Source: Lachnospiraceae bacterium
GTDB taxonomy: Bacteria > Bacillota > Clostridia > Lachnospirales > Lachnospiraceae
Direction of reading: 5' to 3'
Length of the DNA: 64,000 bases
NCBI GenBank assembly: GCA_021203205.1
Contig: JAJQBQ010000011.1
Coordinates: forward strand, 31,230 to 95,229
The position numbers were made by a program, and so were the translations under genes. This document shows positions 1 through 8,994 of the stretch, in pieces. A model generated the notes under the pieces. That model had not been told where the DNA came from. It searched no databases and saw only the letters and a list, made by a program, of their open reading frames with translations. Position 1 is the first letter of the stretch, and every line of letters starts with the position of its first letter.

Positions 1-608
1 GTGCTTTCTTCGGTATCCGTCGTTTCTTCCGGGTTTGTCGTTTCCTCAGATCCTTCCGTCTCCTGATCATCCGTGAAGGAAACAAGCGCCGGCTTCGGAC
101 TGGCATCCACCTCGTATTCCCATTCGCCGTCAACCTCAAAAGGCACGGTAACGACAAACGGATTGAAGGTTTGTCCGTCGTCAGATATAACCGTCTGCAC
201 AACAAGGTACAGCCCCAGCTCCAGACTGTCAAATTTAACCGTTCCGTCGCTTCCGAGGATTTCGCTTGTTCCGCTTACATGATAATCTTCCACATACTGC
301 GCCAGTATCCCCGCCAGGGATGTGTCTGTGACATTCAGTGTGACCGTGCAGTTTTCAAATTCATCCGTGAGAACATAGGCTGCACTTCCACTTTCAATTT
401 TCAGAGAGGCAACTTCATAGAGACTGATTTCTCCGCCCGCGACAATGTTTCCGTCACTGTCCTTCAGGGTCAGCGTGATCGAACCGGTACGGTTCGTATC
501 GGGGAACTTTCCGGGGAACGCAAATCCGGTCAGGGGTGTACAAAGAAGGATTGCAAGTGCGACCGAAAAGGCAAGAACACTCCTGATCAGCTTATTCAAT
601 TGTATCAT
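1..608 (-). CDS. SpaA-type pilin or adhesin, 3' part cut by the window edge
   Basis: The product starts with a signal peptide (basic start, hydrophobic stretch around residues 10-30, then a GFAFPGK cleavage region). A Cna-B/SpaA-like beta domain follows, with the family sequence LELGLYLVVQT (compare LEYGYYLVDS in the major pilin) and then a Glu/Thr-rich stalk (EETTNPEETTD). The reading frame is open to base 1, so the C-terminal anchor is not seen. The start ATG lies 9 bases after GGGAGG. It directly follows the class C sortase gene on the same strand, the usual order in sortase-assembled pilus loci. It is most likely a minor or tip/base pilin polymerised or anchored by that sortase. The subunit role is inferred; membership of the SpaA fold is fairly secure. 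Confidence 0.85.
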   Translation of the reverse strand, partial: MIQLNKLIRSVLAFSVALAILLCTPLTGFAFPGKFPDTNRTGSITLTLKDSDGNIVAGGEISLYEVASLKIESGSAAYVLTDEFENCTVTLNVTDTSLAGILAQYVEDYHVSGTSEILGSDGTVKFDSLELGLYLVVQTVISDDGQTFNPFVVTVPFEVDGEWEYEVDASPKPALVSFTDDQETEGSEETTNPEETTDTEES

Positions 609-650
609 AATGATTCGCCTCCCAGGTGATCTAACGAAAAACAACATCTG

Positions 651-1520
651 TCATTTTTTCTTCCGGCGTGTACCCGCCAGCAGCAAAACCAGAAGAATCA
701 GCAACAGCGGCACTGCGACAACGGACGCGACAATCATGGTATCCACCTTGTACGCATCCGCCGTCACACGAATCAGCGTCGTATCTTCGCTTTCCGTGCG
801 TACGCCCCGCACCAGCAGCCTCTCCGTGTTAATGCCGTAGGGTGTGCAGGTCATGAGCGTACAGTAGTCCTGACCTTCTTCAATGTACAGGTATTCGAGG
901 TCATCCGGCTCCACGATGGAAATCTGATCCACCTCGTAGGTCAGCACCTCGTCCAGCACCGTGATGGTGAAGGTGTCCCCCACCTCCATCTCGTCGAGCC
1001 TGGTAAACATCAGTGCGCTGGGAAGCCCCCGGTGGGCTACGATGACGCTGTGCGTGCTCTCGCCGCCCACCGGCAGGCTGCTCCCCTCCATGTGACCCGC
1101 CCCCGCGGACAGGGCACTGGTTGACGTGCCATGATAAATCGGAAGATATACGTCGATCTTTTCGATGGTGACGTACCCCATAATGCCGGTGCCGGTGATG
1201 TCAAGAGTCTCCTCGTACCCCTCCACCGGGCTGTCCGTGATCAAAGCGATGGAAGAGTCGATGGAAAGCAGCGCCTGGTTGTAGGACTGGGCTGCCTCAA
1301 CATAATCGGCAAACTCCTCCTCGCTTAATGCGGCCACGGCCTCGTCATAGGAGAAAATCGCTCTGGTCTGCGCCCTCTCGTTCCACCAGTTGCTGACGGT
1401 CGGGTAGAGCAGAACCAGAATGCCGATAATAAAGACAAGCACCAACGCCAGCGTACCCGGCCAGCTGTTCTTTTTCTTTCCCTCTGCCGCTTTTTTCTTC
1501 TTTTCCGCTTTTTGCTTCAT
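651..1520 (-). CDS. Class C (pilus-assembly) sortase
   Basis: This is a 289-residue transpeptidase that should link pilin subunits outside the membrane. An N-terminal Lys-rich tail and a membrane segment (about residues 22-41) are followed by the sortase barrel. The catalytic residues are visible: His in VAHRG (about 163), Cys in TLMTCTPYG (about 225) and Arg in NTERLLVRG (about 234). A second hydrophobic helix and an RRKKK end close the protein, as is typical of class C sortases. The usual DPW/DPF lid motif before the barrel is not clear; the matching place reads DSPVEG, so the lid may be unusual. It sits between the major pilin upstream and the truncated pilin downstream, which fits a dedicated pilus polymerase. 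Confidence 0.93.
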   Translation of the reverse strand: MKQKAEKKKKAAEGKKKNSWPGTLALVLVFIIGILVLLYPTVSNWWNERAQTRAIFSYDEAVAALSEEEFADYVEAAQSYNQALLSIDSSIALITDSPVEGYEETLDITGTGIMGYVTIEKIDVYLPIYHGTSTSALSAGAGHMEGSSLPVGGESTHSVIVAHRGLPSALMFTRLDEMEVGDTFTITVLDEVLTYEVDQISIVEPDDLEYLYIEEGQDYCTLMTCTPYGINTERLLVRGVRTESEDTTLIRVTADAYKVDTMIVASVVAVPLLLILLVLLLAGTRRKKK

Positions 1521-1641
1521 GCTTTCATGTATCTTTCTTCACTCCGCACTGCCGTTTACATGCGCTGGCATTTTCAAGGATGGAATCTTCACATCCGGAA
1601 TTGGGAAACACCTGACAAATATGACCTGCGCCGGTTTCCGT

Positions 1642-1668
1642 GAAACCCGCAACATTCTTCCGGGTTTC
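1642..1668 (-). terminator. Intergenic hairpin between major pilin and sortase
   Basis: Arms GAAACCCG (1642-1649) and CGGGTTTC (1661-1668) form an 8-bp stem overlapping the end of the major pilin gene. No long U-run follows, so it looks more like a partial terminator or mRNA-stabilising hairpin that could set a high pilin to sortase ratio. This role is inferred. Confidence 0.4.
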
Positions 1669-1671
1669 GAA

Positions 1672-3153
1672 TCAGGCCTTGTTCATGCGCCTTCTGGTAA
1701 TCAGGAGGATCGCCGCGCCCACAACAAGAACACCGCCTACGATGTAGAAGATCGTAGTACCGATGCCGCCGGTGGAAGGCATCTCGTCGCTGCTGCCGTT
1801 GTAGATTGCGATGGCTGTGTAGGTATCGGTACCCACTGTCACCGTTTGTGTGCCGCTAATTGTGCCATCCGAAGCGATCTCAATATCCACAGCCGCTGCC
1901 AATATATTATAACCATCCGGAGCCTCAGTCTCCTCCAGATAATAGCTGCCCGCGTCCAGGCCGCCAAAGTAAACCAGACCGGTAGAATCGGTCTCCAGTT
2001 CCGTAGCATCAGCTTTGGTCTGTGTCCAGCCGCTGACTATGCCATCCGAATCCAGAACGGCATAATATTTCACGCCGCTAACCTCTTTATACAGGACAAA
2101 CTTGGCGCCGGAAAGGGCTGTTTCATTCCCGTCTAATGTTTCAAATGAATTCGTATACTTATAAACGTATAATTCGTAAACATAGGTAATCGTTTCGTCT
2201 TTCGTGGATTCCGCTTCGTTACCATAGCTTACATAGGTTTCGTTGGAGTTACCTGTGCTGCCGATCACCGCATCCGCATTCACAGTAGCGGTGTACGTCA
2301 CCACAATTACCTGAGAGGAAGTCAGAACATCGGTGAGAAATTCATCCTCAAAGGCTATTTCAAAGGTGCATCCGTCCGACAGGCCACTGGTTGTAATGGT
2401 GTAATACTGCGAATCAACCGTGGAATCCGCAGATGCCAGAGAGCTTCCGACCTTGATGGTAAAGCTGCCCTCATTCAGGGTTAAACCCTCCGACATCGTA
2501 TCGTGCAGCACCAGATTGGAGGAGCTATACGCATTTGTGATTTCTACCCTGAAATTTACTGTCTCGCCCACATCTGCAGTGTTGGAATCGCCGTAGGTTT
2601 CCGTGGTATCCTCCTGCACCGTTTTATCCACGGTAGGCGTCGGGTTTTTATCTGTCACTTCCACAGACGGCGTAGTGGAATCCAGCGAACACAGGCTGCC
2701 GAGCGAAGAATCCACCAGATAGTAGCCGTATTCCAGTCCGCTGAACGTAAGCGTGGTGCCCGTCGCGGTATCCGTAGCTGTTGGGCTTATGCCGTTTTCC
2801 TCCGCATACGCCATCGCGGCCTTTGCCAGTGTTGCCGCTAATGTGCCGGTACCGGTGCCTCCCGCTGTCCAAGTCACTTTACCGGTGGTTATATCCACGC
2901 TCACATAATCCGCTCCTGCACCGGTTGTGAAGAAAGCATACCATTCGGAACTGGAATCAATCGTATATGCATACGAGGTTTGGTTCGCATCGTAGGTCAG
3001 ATCCAGCATCTTATAAACGCTGTAAGTCTCACCTGCAGTAGCGTTCGTAATCGTAATGGATCCATCATCATTGTCTGCAAACACCATCACGCTCATCGCG
3101 AGCACCATCGCCAGTGCCAGCATCATTCCGATCAGTTTTTTCATTTTACTCAT
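1672..3153 (-). CDS. Major pilin subunit, SpaA/FctA-like, with MPSTG sorting signal
   Basis: This roughly 493-residue secreted protein has a signal peptide (KMKKLIGMMLALAMVLA... ending VFADN) and a pilin motif region around residue 170 (VTDKNPTPTVDKT) whose Lys would be the polymerisation site. A middle Cna-B domain follows, then a C-terminal Cna-B domain with an E-box (YYLEETEAPDGY). The sorting signal near residue 460 is MPSTG, followed by a hydrophobic helix and RRRMNKA. The start chosen is the second ATG, 7 bases after AAGGAG; an ATG two codons upstream is too close to the ribosome-binding site. The E-box and Lys/Asn pairs suggest internal isopeptide bonds. It lies just upstream of the class C sortase. 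Its size and pilin motif make it the backbone pilin. Confidence 0.93.
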   Translation of the reverse strand: MSKMKKLIGMMLALAMVLAMSVMVFADNDDGSITITNATAGETYSVYKMLDLTYDANQTSYAYTIDSSSEWYAFFTTGAGADYVSVDITTGKVTWTAGGTGTGTLAATLAKAAMAYAEENGISPTATDTATGTTLTFSGLEYGYYLVDSSLGSLCSLDSTTPSVEVTDKNPTPTVDKTVQEDTTETYGDSNTADVGETVNFRVEITNAYSSSNLVLHDTMSEGLTLNEGSFTIKVGSSLASADSTVDSQYYTITTSGLSDGCTFEIAFEDEFLTDVLTSSQVIVVTYTATVNADAVIGSTGNSNETYVSYGNEAESTKDETITYVYELYVYKYTNSFETLDGNETALSGAKFVLYKEVSGVKYYAVLDSDGIVSGWTQTKADATELETDSTGLVYFGGLDAGSYYLEETEAPDGYNILAAAVDIEIASDGTISGTQTVTVGTDTYTAIAIYNGSSDEMPSTGGIGTTIFYIVGGVLVVGAAILLITRRRMNKA

Positions 3154-3159
3154 GATCAT

Positions 3160-3616
3160 TCTCCTTTTTTAATCATTTGTCACTTATTTCCGCGGTGTGA
3201 CAGCCGCGCGTTTTTCCGCCACAGTGTGGCACTGTCAGGTTGCTTCCGGTTCCCTGCTGCCGGATTCCGGAGTACGTGATTTTCGGCCTTAAGCCTGTTT
3301 CCGCTGCTTCTTCTGTTAAACACCGGGAATGTGGGCCATTGGCTCCGCACGCCCATGCCAGACATGACACCTCACATTCATACATACCTTCATGTCCGCA
3401 CTTCCTCCTTTCGCTTTTCTTCAATTTTTTATTTCATTTTCTATCTCAGAGTCATCGAGCCGTTCCCTTTTGACTCCTTTTGCACCGTCTGTTACTGACC
3501 TCGATTTCAAAAAACGATGCCAGTTTTAAAAAGTAATGACACCGCGAATCGCTTCGAAGTCAACACGAAGTGGCTGATTCAGTCAGATGAAGAGTTCACC
3601 CTGACTTTCACAGTTC
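3160..3616. other. 457-bp gap between lepB and major pilin
   Basis: It holds the strong AAAAAAGGAG ribosome-binding site of the pilin, several short GC-rich inverted repeats around 3195-3270 and a diverged copy of the dispersed hairpin repeat at 3533-3605. Frames of up to 83 codons exist here but have low-complexity, Cys-rich translations with no good ribosome-binding site, so I do not call a gene. The length suggests a separate promoter or leader for the pilin, but I see no consensus promoter. Confidence 0.5.
3533..3605. repeat. Diverged partial copy (E) of the dispersed hairpin repeat
   Basis: AATGACACCGCGAATCGCTT at 3535 aligns with the start of the other copies (for example TAATGATACCACGGATTTCT read on the minus strand of copy A). 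GAATC pairs with a later GATTC, and AGTCAG (about 3580) pairs with CTGACT (about 3600). It lies just downstream of lepB. Confidence 0.45.
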
Positions 3617-4204
3617 TCAACCCAAAAATGAAATCTTTTCCAGCGGCCACACCCGCAGGACTACTTTTCCCACGATCTGCTCTGTCTCAATACAGCCAAT
3701 GGCGCTGCTGCGGGAGTCAATGGATGTTTCCCTGTTGTCTCCCATCACAAAATATCGGCCGTCCGGCACCTGGTAAGGGTAATCGAGGTCACTCTCGCCC
3801 AGGGTTTTGTCTGTTACATACGGCTCGTTCAGCAATTCTTCATTGACATAGACGTTGCCTTCCTCATCAATATCCACCACATCTCCCGGGCCGGCGATGA
3901 CTCTTTTTAAAAGCAGCTTGTTCTGGTAGTAAAAGCCCACCAGGTCGCCGGTCTTAAATGATCCGCTTTTAAACAGCACGATGACATCTCCGTCCGAAAG
4001 GGTCGGTTCCATGCTGCTGCCGGATACCTGCAGAACCGGCAGGAAGATGGTCGCCACCAGCACTGCCACCGCCGCCACTGCGGTCAGCGCGTAGACTGTG
4101 GTCGCCAGAGTTCTGCGAAATCTCTTCCGGTACTGCAGCCGCTCCCGTTCCGCGGCAACCTCCTCCTCGCTGGGGAGCGTCACATACTTCGGTTCTTTTT
4201 CCAT
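3617..4204 (-). CDS. lepB: Type I signal peptidase
   Basis: This 195-residue membrane protease removes signal peptides. A cytoplasmic N-terminus (to about residue 30) and one membrane helix (about 33-56) precede the catalytic boxes. The Ser nucleophile is in SGSSMEPTL (Ser64), the Lys general base is in LLLKRVIAGPGD (Lys100), and the GDNRETSIDSRS box is complete. Signal peptidases inside pilus islands are sometimes catalytically dead chaperone-like proteins; here the Ser/Lys dyad is intact, so it should be active. GGAGG lies 7 bases before the ATG. It overlaps a pilus operon context between a coiled-coil gene and the major pilin, so the pilins are its likely clients. It may be one of several lepB paralogs. 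Confidence 0.94.
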   Translation of the reverse strand: MEKEPKYVTLPSEEEVAAERERLQYRKRFRRTLATTVYALTAVAAVAVLVATIFLPVLQVSGSSMEPTLSDGDVIVLFKSGSFKTGDLVGFYYQNKLLLKRVIAGPGDVVDIDEEGNVYVNEELLNEPYVTDKTLGESDLDYPYQVPDGRYFVMGDNRETSIDSRSSAIGCIETEQIVGKVVLRVWPLEKISFLG

Positions 4205-4219
4205 GCACGGTCCTCCCGC

Positions 4220-4741
4220 TTAACTCGTATCCGGTTCCTGTCCTTTCCCTGCCTCTTCGCGCATACGCGCGGCAAGTTCGGGGTATTTCTTCACAACGCG
4301 CCTTATGGTTCCGGCGAAGGCCGCCCGTTTCCTTTGTATCTCCTGTTCCGTCTTTTCCAGCCTGACACGACACTCCTCGTCGGTCTGTTGTGCCCGTTTT
4401 TCCGCGTCCGAAATGATCGCGTCCGCTTTTTCCTCCGTCTCGGCGAGCATCGCGTCCGCTTTTTTCTGCGCGTCTGCCAGAACTTCCGCCACCCCCGCGC
4501 TTCCTTCCTGCAAAGATAACAGATACTGCTGCGCAGCTTCTTCCGCGTCCTCAAAAACATGGTTCAGGCTGAGAGCTGCCTCCGCGATGGAGCCCGCCTG
4601 TTCCAGGCGCAGAAGTCTGTCATCCAGCTGTCTGCGAAGCTCCTCATTTTCTTCCCGAATAGACCGCTCGTTCTGCTGCAAAGCATAGATGATCTCGATC
4701 AGCTCCGTGCGATTCATCTTCCTCAGTTCTTTTTCCGCCAT
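4220..4741 (-). CDS. Coiled-coil protein of unknown function at the pilus locus
   Basis: This soluble 173-residue protein is charged, with no signal peptide or membrane helix. Residues 1-45 (MNRTELIEIIYALQQNERS) and a long Glu/Lys/Ala/Gln-rich section (about 85-150) predict extended coiled coils, somewhat like DivIVA- or V-ATPase-subunit-like stalk helices. I do not recognise a named family. It is the first gene of the pilus array and ends 15 bases before lepB, so it is probably co-transcribed with it. A second possible start is codon 9 (GAGGAAG just upstream). A cytoplasmic scaffold for secretion or pilus assembly is possible but only inferred from position. Confidence 0.7.
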   Translation of the reverse strand: MAEKELRKMNRTELIEIIYALQQNERSIREENEELRRQLDDRLLRLEQAGSIAEAALSLNHVFEDAEEAAQQYLLSLQEGSAGVAEVLADAQKKADAMLAETEEKADAIISDAEKRAQQTDEECRVRLEKTEQEIQRKRAAFAGTIRRVVKKYPELAARMREEAGKGQEPDTS

Positions 4742-4959
4742 ACTTCCGATAAACTCCGTTCCAGATGTGTCGTTTCAAACATCATTTCAGTTACAGCACT
4801 GCCTGTGCCGTCACCCGCTGCGTTGTCTGCAGTCGGTGTCGCAACCGCTTGCAGCCTTATCCCCGCCCTGACGGATGTCGCGTGTTTACGTTCCGTGAAT
4901 AGTAACAATTACAGATTTCTTCCGGCTGATTCTGAGGATTTAACATGTAAGATATGCTA

Positions 4960-5057
4960 TTCAAGCGACAAAAGGTCATGAATTCGAATGTAATCATTCG
5001 ATTCAAAAGTTAACGCGAAGCGTTCACTTCAGGCCTTCTTGTCCCTTTTGTCATGAT
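4960..5057. repeat. Short copy (C) of the dispersed hairpin repeat
   Basis: The ends are complementary: GACAAAAG (4967-4974) with CTTTTGTC (5045-5052). Inside are a hairpin CGAATG-TAAT-CATTCG and a second hairpin AACGC-GAA-GCGTT. The outer text (TTCAAGCGACAAAAGGTCAT) matches the flank of copy B read on the other strand. Compared with copies A and B the middle hairpin is missing. Confidence 0.7.
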
Positions 5058-5420
5058 ATTTCCGTTTCACCCCTTAACCTTACGCCACAAGAAGGTGTAG
5101 GATTCTGATGATAATAAACAAGACAAATTTCCTAAAATTTACATAAATGTTTTTGTGCAAAAACAACAAAAAAACAACTTGTATTCTCTAAAATTTGGTA
5201 GTAAAATCCTAAATAAATTCATAAGAGAGATTATCTTTTTAATGGAACAATAACGTACACCTTTTTGTTCATTGATATGATTGTATTTGTATATGCCGTG
5301 ATATTACTTATTTGAGAAATATGGCGGGTCAAAAATATGCTTCTTGTTCTATATGTTTAGTGCGTTTGCTGGATGTTATTTCATGTTTTATCGAACAGCC
5401 AACTTGCATGTGACAAACCA

Positions 5421-5443
5421 AAAGCAGGCTGTATGCCTGCTTT
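5421..5443 (-). terminator. Bidirectional terminator after the polyamine genes
   Basis: A perfect 9-bp stem AAAGCAGGC / GCCTGCTTT has a 5-base loop. Read on the minus strand it is followed by TGG then TTT, which fits the end of the nspC transcript; it could also work for plus-strand transcripts. Confidence 0.7.
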
Positions 5444-5564
5444 CTTCATCATGGAGAGTCTGTATTTGCAGATTGAATAGTTTGCTAAATTTTACTATAT
5501 CCGTTTAGGTCTTACCAGCCATCTTCATCATTCGTGAAGCAAGAGAAATCTGCCTGCAAATCAC

Positions 5565-6833
5565 TCACCCCAGCCGTCCCTTAAATTCCTCATATCCGAA
5601 TTCCCGCAGCACTTCGCATGTCCCGTCCTCACGCAAAACCGCGATGGACGGCAGCGGCATGCCGTTAAAGGTGTTGTTTTTCACCATCGTGTAGATGGCC
5701 ATGTCCTCGAACACCAGCCGGTCGCCGACCCGCACCGGGTGTTCAAAGGAATAATCCCCGATGATGTCCCCGGCAAGGCAGGTACAGGATGACAAGCGGT
5801 ACGTGTATGGCTTTTCTCCGGCCGGGAAGCCTCCGGCCAACGGCGGGCGGTACGGCATCTCCAGCACATCCGGCATATGACAGGCTGCAGAAGCGTCGAG
5901 GATGAGGATCGGGAGACCGTTCTCCACGATGTCCAGCACTTCCGTCACGAGGTAGCCGGCGTTTAGGGCCACCGCCTCGCCCGGCTCCAGGTACACCTCC
6001 ACGCCGTAAGTCTCGCGGATGCGGCGGACGAGGCTGATCAGGCGCTCCACGTCATAATCTTCCCGCGTGATGTGGTGGCCGCCGCCCATGTTCAGCCATT
6101 TTACCCGGCGCAGCCAGGGGCCGAACTTTTCCTCCACGGCGGCGAAAGTGGTTTCCAGGTCGTCCGCGTTCTGCTCGCAGAGGGTGTGGAAGTGAAGGCC
6201 TTCGATTTTCGGCAGATCACCGGAGTCCGGTCTTTTTTCTTCTTCTGACATACTTTCTTTCTGTTCAACATCTGCCTGATTTTCTACAATAACTGTTTTC
6301 GTCTTCTTCAGGAGTCCCTGATCCGCCTGCACTTTTTGAAAGAGCGATTCGCCCGTCTTCCGGCTCAGATATTTCTCAAACTCCGCCTTTGTCACCCCCA
6401 GCCTGGAACCCGGTGCGCAGGGGTCGTAAATGGCTTCCTTCTGGGTGGAACACTCCGGGTTAATCCGGATCCCAATGGATGTATTCCCGCAGCGCCCCCG
6501 GTACTTTTCAAACTGCGCGAAGGAGTTGAAAATCACATGGTCGCAAACAGACGCGATTTCATCGATGTCCTGCTCCTTATAGGCAGGGGAAAAGACATGG
6601 TTTTCCTTTCCCATCTCCTCTTTTCCCAGGCGTGCCTCGTACAGGCCGCTGGCCGTGGTTCCGCTGATGTACCGGCCGATGAGCGGGTACAGCGGGTATG
6701 CGGAAAATGCCTTCTGGGCCAGCAGGATATGGCATCCCGCCTCCCGCTCCACATATTGCAGGATCTCCAGATTTTTCCGCAGCTTCGCCTCGTCGATCAC
6801 GTAGCACGGGGTAGACTTTATTTTTTCCATCAT
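5565..6833 (-). CDS. nspC: Carboxynorspermidine/carboxyspermidine decarboxylase
   Basis: This PLP enzyme of the alanine-racemase/DapDC fold decarboxylates carboxyspermidine or carboxynorspermidine, the last step of the alternative spermidine route. The family pattern is clear: TPCYVIDEAKLRKNL at the start (PLP Lys in AQKAF), GLHFHTLCEQ, NMGGGHHI, YLEPGEA and DASAACHMPDVLEMPYRP. The ATG chosen overlaps the stop of the upstream dehydrogenase gene (ATGA), indicating translational coupling. The protein is about 422 residues against roughly 375-385 for the family; the excess is a hydrophilic insertion (about residues 165-205, Lys/Glu/Ser-rich) just before the LPKIEGLHFH core. Substrate length (spermidine or norspermidine) cannot be told from sequence. 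Confidence 0.93.
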   Translation of the reverse strand: MMEKIKSTPCYVIDEAKLRKNLEILQYVEREAGCHILLAQKAFSAYPLYPLIGRYISGTTASGLYEARLGKEEMGKENHVFSPAYKEQDIDEIASVCDHVIFNSFAQFEKYRGRCGNTSIGIRINPECSTQKEAIYDPCAPGSRLGVTKAEFEKYLSRKTGESLFQKVQADQGLLKKTKTVIVENQADVEQKESMSEEEKRPDSGDLPKIEGLHFHTLCEQNADDLETTFAAVEEKFGPWLRRVKWLNMGGGHHITREDYDVERLISLVRRIRETYGVEVYLEPGEAVALNAGYLVTEVLDIVENGLPILILDASAACHMPDVLEMPYRPPLAGGFPAGEKPYTYRLSSCTCLAGDIIGDYSFEHPVRVGDRLVFEDMAIYTMVKNNTFNGMPLPSIAVLREDGTCEVLREFGYEEFKGRLG

Positions 6834-8095
6834 TCCACCGTCTCCGGCGCTTCGCTCACCACCCACGGCAGCCCGCAGCGGTTCAGCGCGTCCATGAACG
6901 GATCCGGATCGAATTCCTCCAGGTTATACACGCCCCGTCCGCTCCACGCACCGGTCAGCACCATCATGGCGCCGATCATGGCCGGTACGCCGGTAGTGTA
7001 AGAGATCGCCTGCGTGCCGATCTCCCGGTAGCATTCCTGGTGGTCACAAACATTGTAAATGTAGACAGTTTTCTCTTTCCCGTCTTTCACGCCCGTGAAT
7101 ATGCAGCCGATGTTCGTTTTGCCCACCGTGCGCGGGCCTAAGGATGCCGGGTCCGGAAGCAGTGCCTTTAAGAACTGGATCGGCACAATCTGCTGACCCT
7201 GAAATTCCACCGGGGCAGTGGAGAGCATGCCGACATTCTCCAGACATTTCATGTGGGTGAGATAGCTCTGCCCGAAGGTCATGAAGAAACGGATGCGCCG
7301 CACGCCGGGGATATTTTTCGCCAGAGACTCGATTTCCTCATGATGCAGAAGATACATGTCCTTCACGCCGACTTCCGGGAAGTCATACTCGCGTTTGATG
7401 CTCATGGGCGGAACCTCCACCCAGGCACCGTTCTCCCAGTAAGAACCGGGGGCGCTCACCTCCCGGAGGTTAATTTCCGGGTTAAAATTGGTGGCAAACG
7501 GATAGCCGTGATCGCCGCCGTTGCAGTCAAGAATGTCGATGGTGTGGATTTCATCAAAATAATGCTTCTGCGCGTAGGCCGTAAAAACGCTGGTCACACC
7601 CGGGTCGAAGCCGCTGCCCAGAACCCCTAAAATGCCAGCATCCGCAAAGGCTTTCCGGTAGGCCCACTGCCAGGAATAATCAAAATAGGCGGAAAAGCCC
7701 AGGTGTTTGCATCGGGCTTCGTAGACAGCGCGCCAGGCCGGGTTGTCCGTGTCCTCCGGCTCGTAATTTGCCGTGTCGATGTAGTCCGTGCCCGTAGCCA
7801 GGCAGGCATCCATAACAGTGAGGTCCTGATACGGCAGCGCCAGGTTTAACACCGCATCCGGCTCGTACGCACGGATGAGCGCCGTCACTTCCTCTGCCTT
7901 ATCAGCGTCCACCTGAGCGGTGGTGAGGACGGTCTTTGTTCCCGGCTGCAACTTCTCCGCAAGCGCGTCGCACTTGGACTTCGTGCGGCTCGCAATCAGG
8001 ATTTCTTTAAACACATCGCTGTTCTGGCAGCATTTTGATATCGCCGCGGTGGCCACGCCGCCGCAGCCGATGATAAGTAATCTTCCTTTTTTCAT
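6830..8095 (-). CDS. lys1: Carboxynorspermidine/carboxyspermidine dehydrogenase (saccharopine dehydrogenase family)
   Basis: This NAD(P)-dependent enzyme condenses aspartate semialdehyde with putrescine (or diaminopropane) to carboxy(nor)spermidine. The Rossmann start is LIIGCGGVATA. Family features LNLALPYQDLTVMDACL, GSGFDPGVTSVF and DCNGGDHGYPFATNFNPEIN are present, and the 421-residue length is normal. It overlaps speE upstream and nspC downstream, each by ATGA, so the three are translated as a unit. Annotation pipelines often label this family saccharopine dehydrogenase; the neighbouring nspC makes the polyamine role much more likely than lysine metabolism. Confidence 0.92.
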   Translation of the reverse strand: MKKGRLLIIGCGGVATAAISKCCQNSDVFKEILIASRTKSKCDALAEKLQPGTKTVLTTAQVDADKAEEVTALIRAYEPDAVLNLALPYQDLTVMDACLATGTDYIDTANYEPEDTDNPAWRAVYEARCKHLGFSAYFDYSWQWAYRKAFADAGILGVLGSGFDPGVTSVFTAYAQKHYFDEIHTIDILDCNGGDHGYPFATNFNPEINLREVSAPGSYWENGAWVEVPPMSIKREYDFPEVGVKDMYLLHHEEIESLAKNIPGVRRIRFFMTFGQSYLTHMKCLENVGMLSTAPVEFQGQQIVPIQFLKALLPDPASLGPRTVGKTNIGCIFTGVKDGKEKTVYIYNVCDHQECYREIGTQAISYTTGVPAMIGAMMVLTGAWSGRGVYNLEEFDPDPFMDALNRCGLPWVVSEAPETVE

Positions 8096-8967
8096 TTTGA
8101 TTTCTTCTCCCGTTTTCCTTCCTCTTCCTCCAGTAAATCCTCAATATATTTCGGCAGCATGAACGCTCCCCTGTGCAGGTGCGTCGTGTAATACCAGGTT
8201 TTGATGCCCCGCTCATCCCAGCGCTCGGGATCAAAGTCCTTCAGCGGATGGTATTTTTTCGAGGCGAAGCCGAACATCCAGTAGCCCGACGGGCAGGTGG
8301 GGATGTGGGCCTGATAGACGCGGCTGATGGGGAAGCTGCGGTACACCTTGCGGTGCATGACGCGAAACGCGCTCTCATCCTCATCGTAGAACGGGCTTCC
8401 GTGCTGGTACACCATGATGCCGTCATCCTTCAGCGCCCGGTAGCAGCCGCCGTAAAATTCCCTCGTAAACAACCCCTCCGTGTAACCAAAGGGATCCACG
8501 GAGTCGTTGATGATAATGTCGTATTCATTCATGCATTTTCTTAAGAACCGCAGGCCGTCCTCGTGGAAGACCTTCACCCGAGGATCCTTGAAGGCCTTTG
8601 TCATGTCCGGAAAGAAGTTCTCACAGGCCTCCACGAACATGCGGTCCGGCTCCACCACGTCGATCTCCTCGATTTCCGGGTAATAGGAATACTCTCTCGC
8701 CACGCCGCCGTCGCCGCCGCCGATGATAAGCACCTTTTTCACGTTCGGGTGCACCGCCATCGGCACATGGGAGACCATTTCATTGTAAATGAACTCGTCC
8801 GCGTCTGAGAAGATGATCTTGCCGTCCAGCGTCAGGAACTTGCCCAGCTCCTTCGATTCAAAGATGTCGATGCGCTGGTACTCGCTCCGCGCACTGTAAA
8901 GCTGCCGGTCCACGCGCACCGAAAGCTTGATATTCGGCGTATGAATTTCTGAAAACCACATGTCCAT
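8092..8967 (-). CDS. speE: Spermidine synthase (polyamine aminopropyltransferase)
   Basis: This enzyme transfers an aminopropyl group from decarboxylated S-adenosylmethionine to putrescine. The donor-binding motif IIGGGDGGVAREY is near residue 85, DVVEPD follows for the adenosine, and the acceptor-site region NDSVDPFG is present; length about 291 residues. The ATG at 8967 is used here; an in-frame TTG one codon upstream is closer to the GGAGG site and may be the real start. No S-adenosylmethionine decarboxylase (speD) is in the window, although this enzyme needs its product. It overlaps lys1 by 4 bases and follows the decarboxylase gene by 48 bases. Confidence 0.93.
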   Translation of the reverse strand: MDMWFSEIHTPNIKLSVRVDRQLYSARSEYQRIDIFESKELGKFLTLDGKIIFSDADEFIYNEMVSHVPMAVHPNVKKVLIIGGGDGGVAREYSYYPEIEEIDVVEPDRMFVEACENFFPDMTKAFKDPRVKVFHEDGLRFLRKCMNEYDIIINDSVDPFGYTEGLFTREFYGGCYRALKDDGIMVYQHGSPFYDEDESAFRVMHRKVYRSFPISRVYQAHIPTCPSGYWMFGFASKKYHPLKDFDPERWDERGIKTWYYTTHLHRGAFMLPKYIEDLLEEEEGKREKKSK

Positions 8968-8994
8968 CAAATTACGTCTCCCTCCTGACAGTGA

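Larger units (their letters stand above)
4742..5564. other. 823-bp gap between pilus and polyamine loci
   Basis: It contains hairpin-repeat copy C (4960-5057), an AT-rich stretch (about 5095-5400) with no frame I would call a gene, and a bidirectional terminator hairpin at 5421-5443. A minus-strand promoter for the pilus operon should lie here but I could not pick one confidently. Confidence 0.5.

Noticed and set aside
3173-3424. 83-codon minus-strand frame before the major pilin
   Set aside because: Cys-rich, unfamiliar translation, no ribosome-binding site and heavy short inverted repeats.
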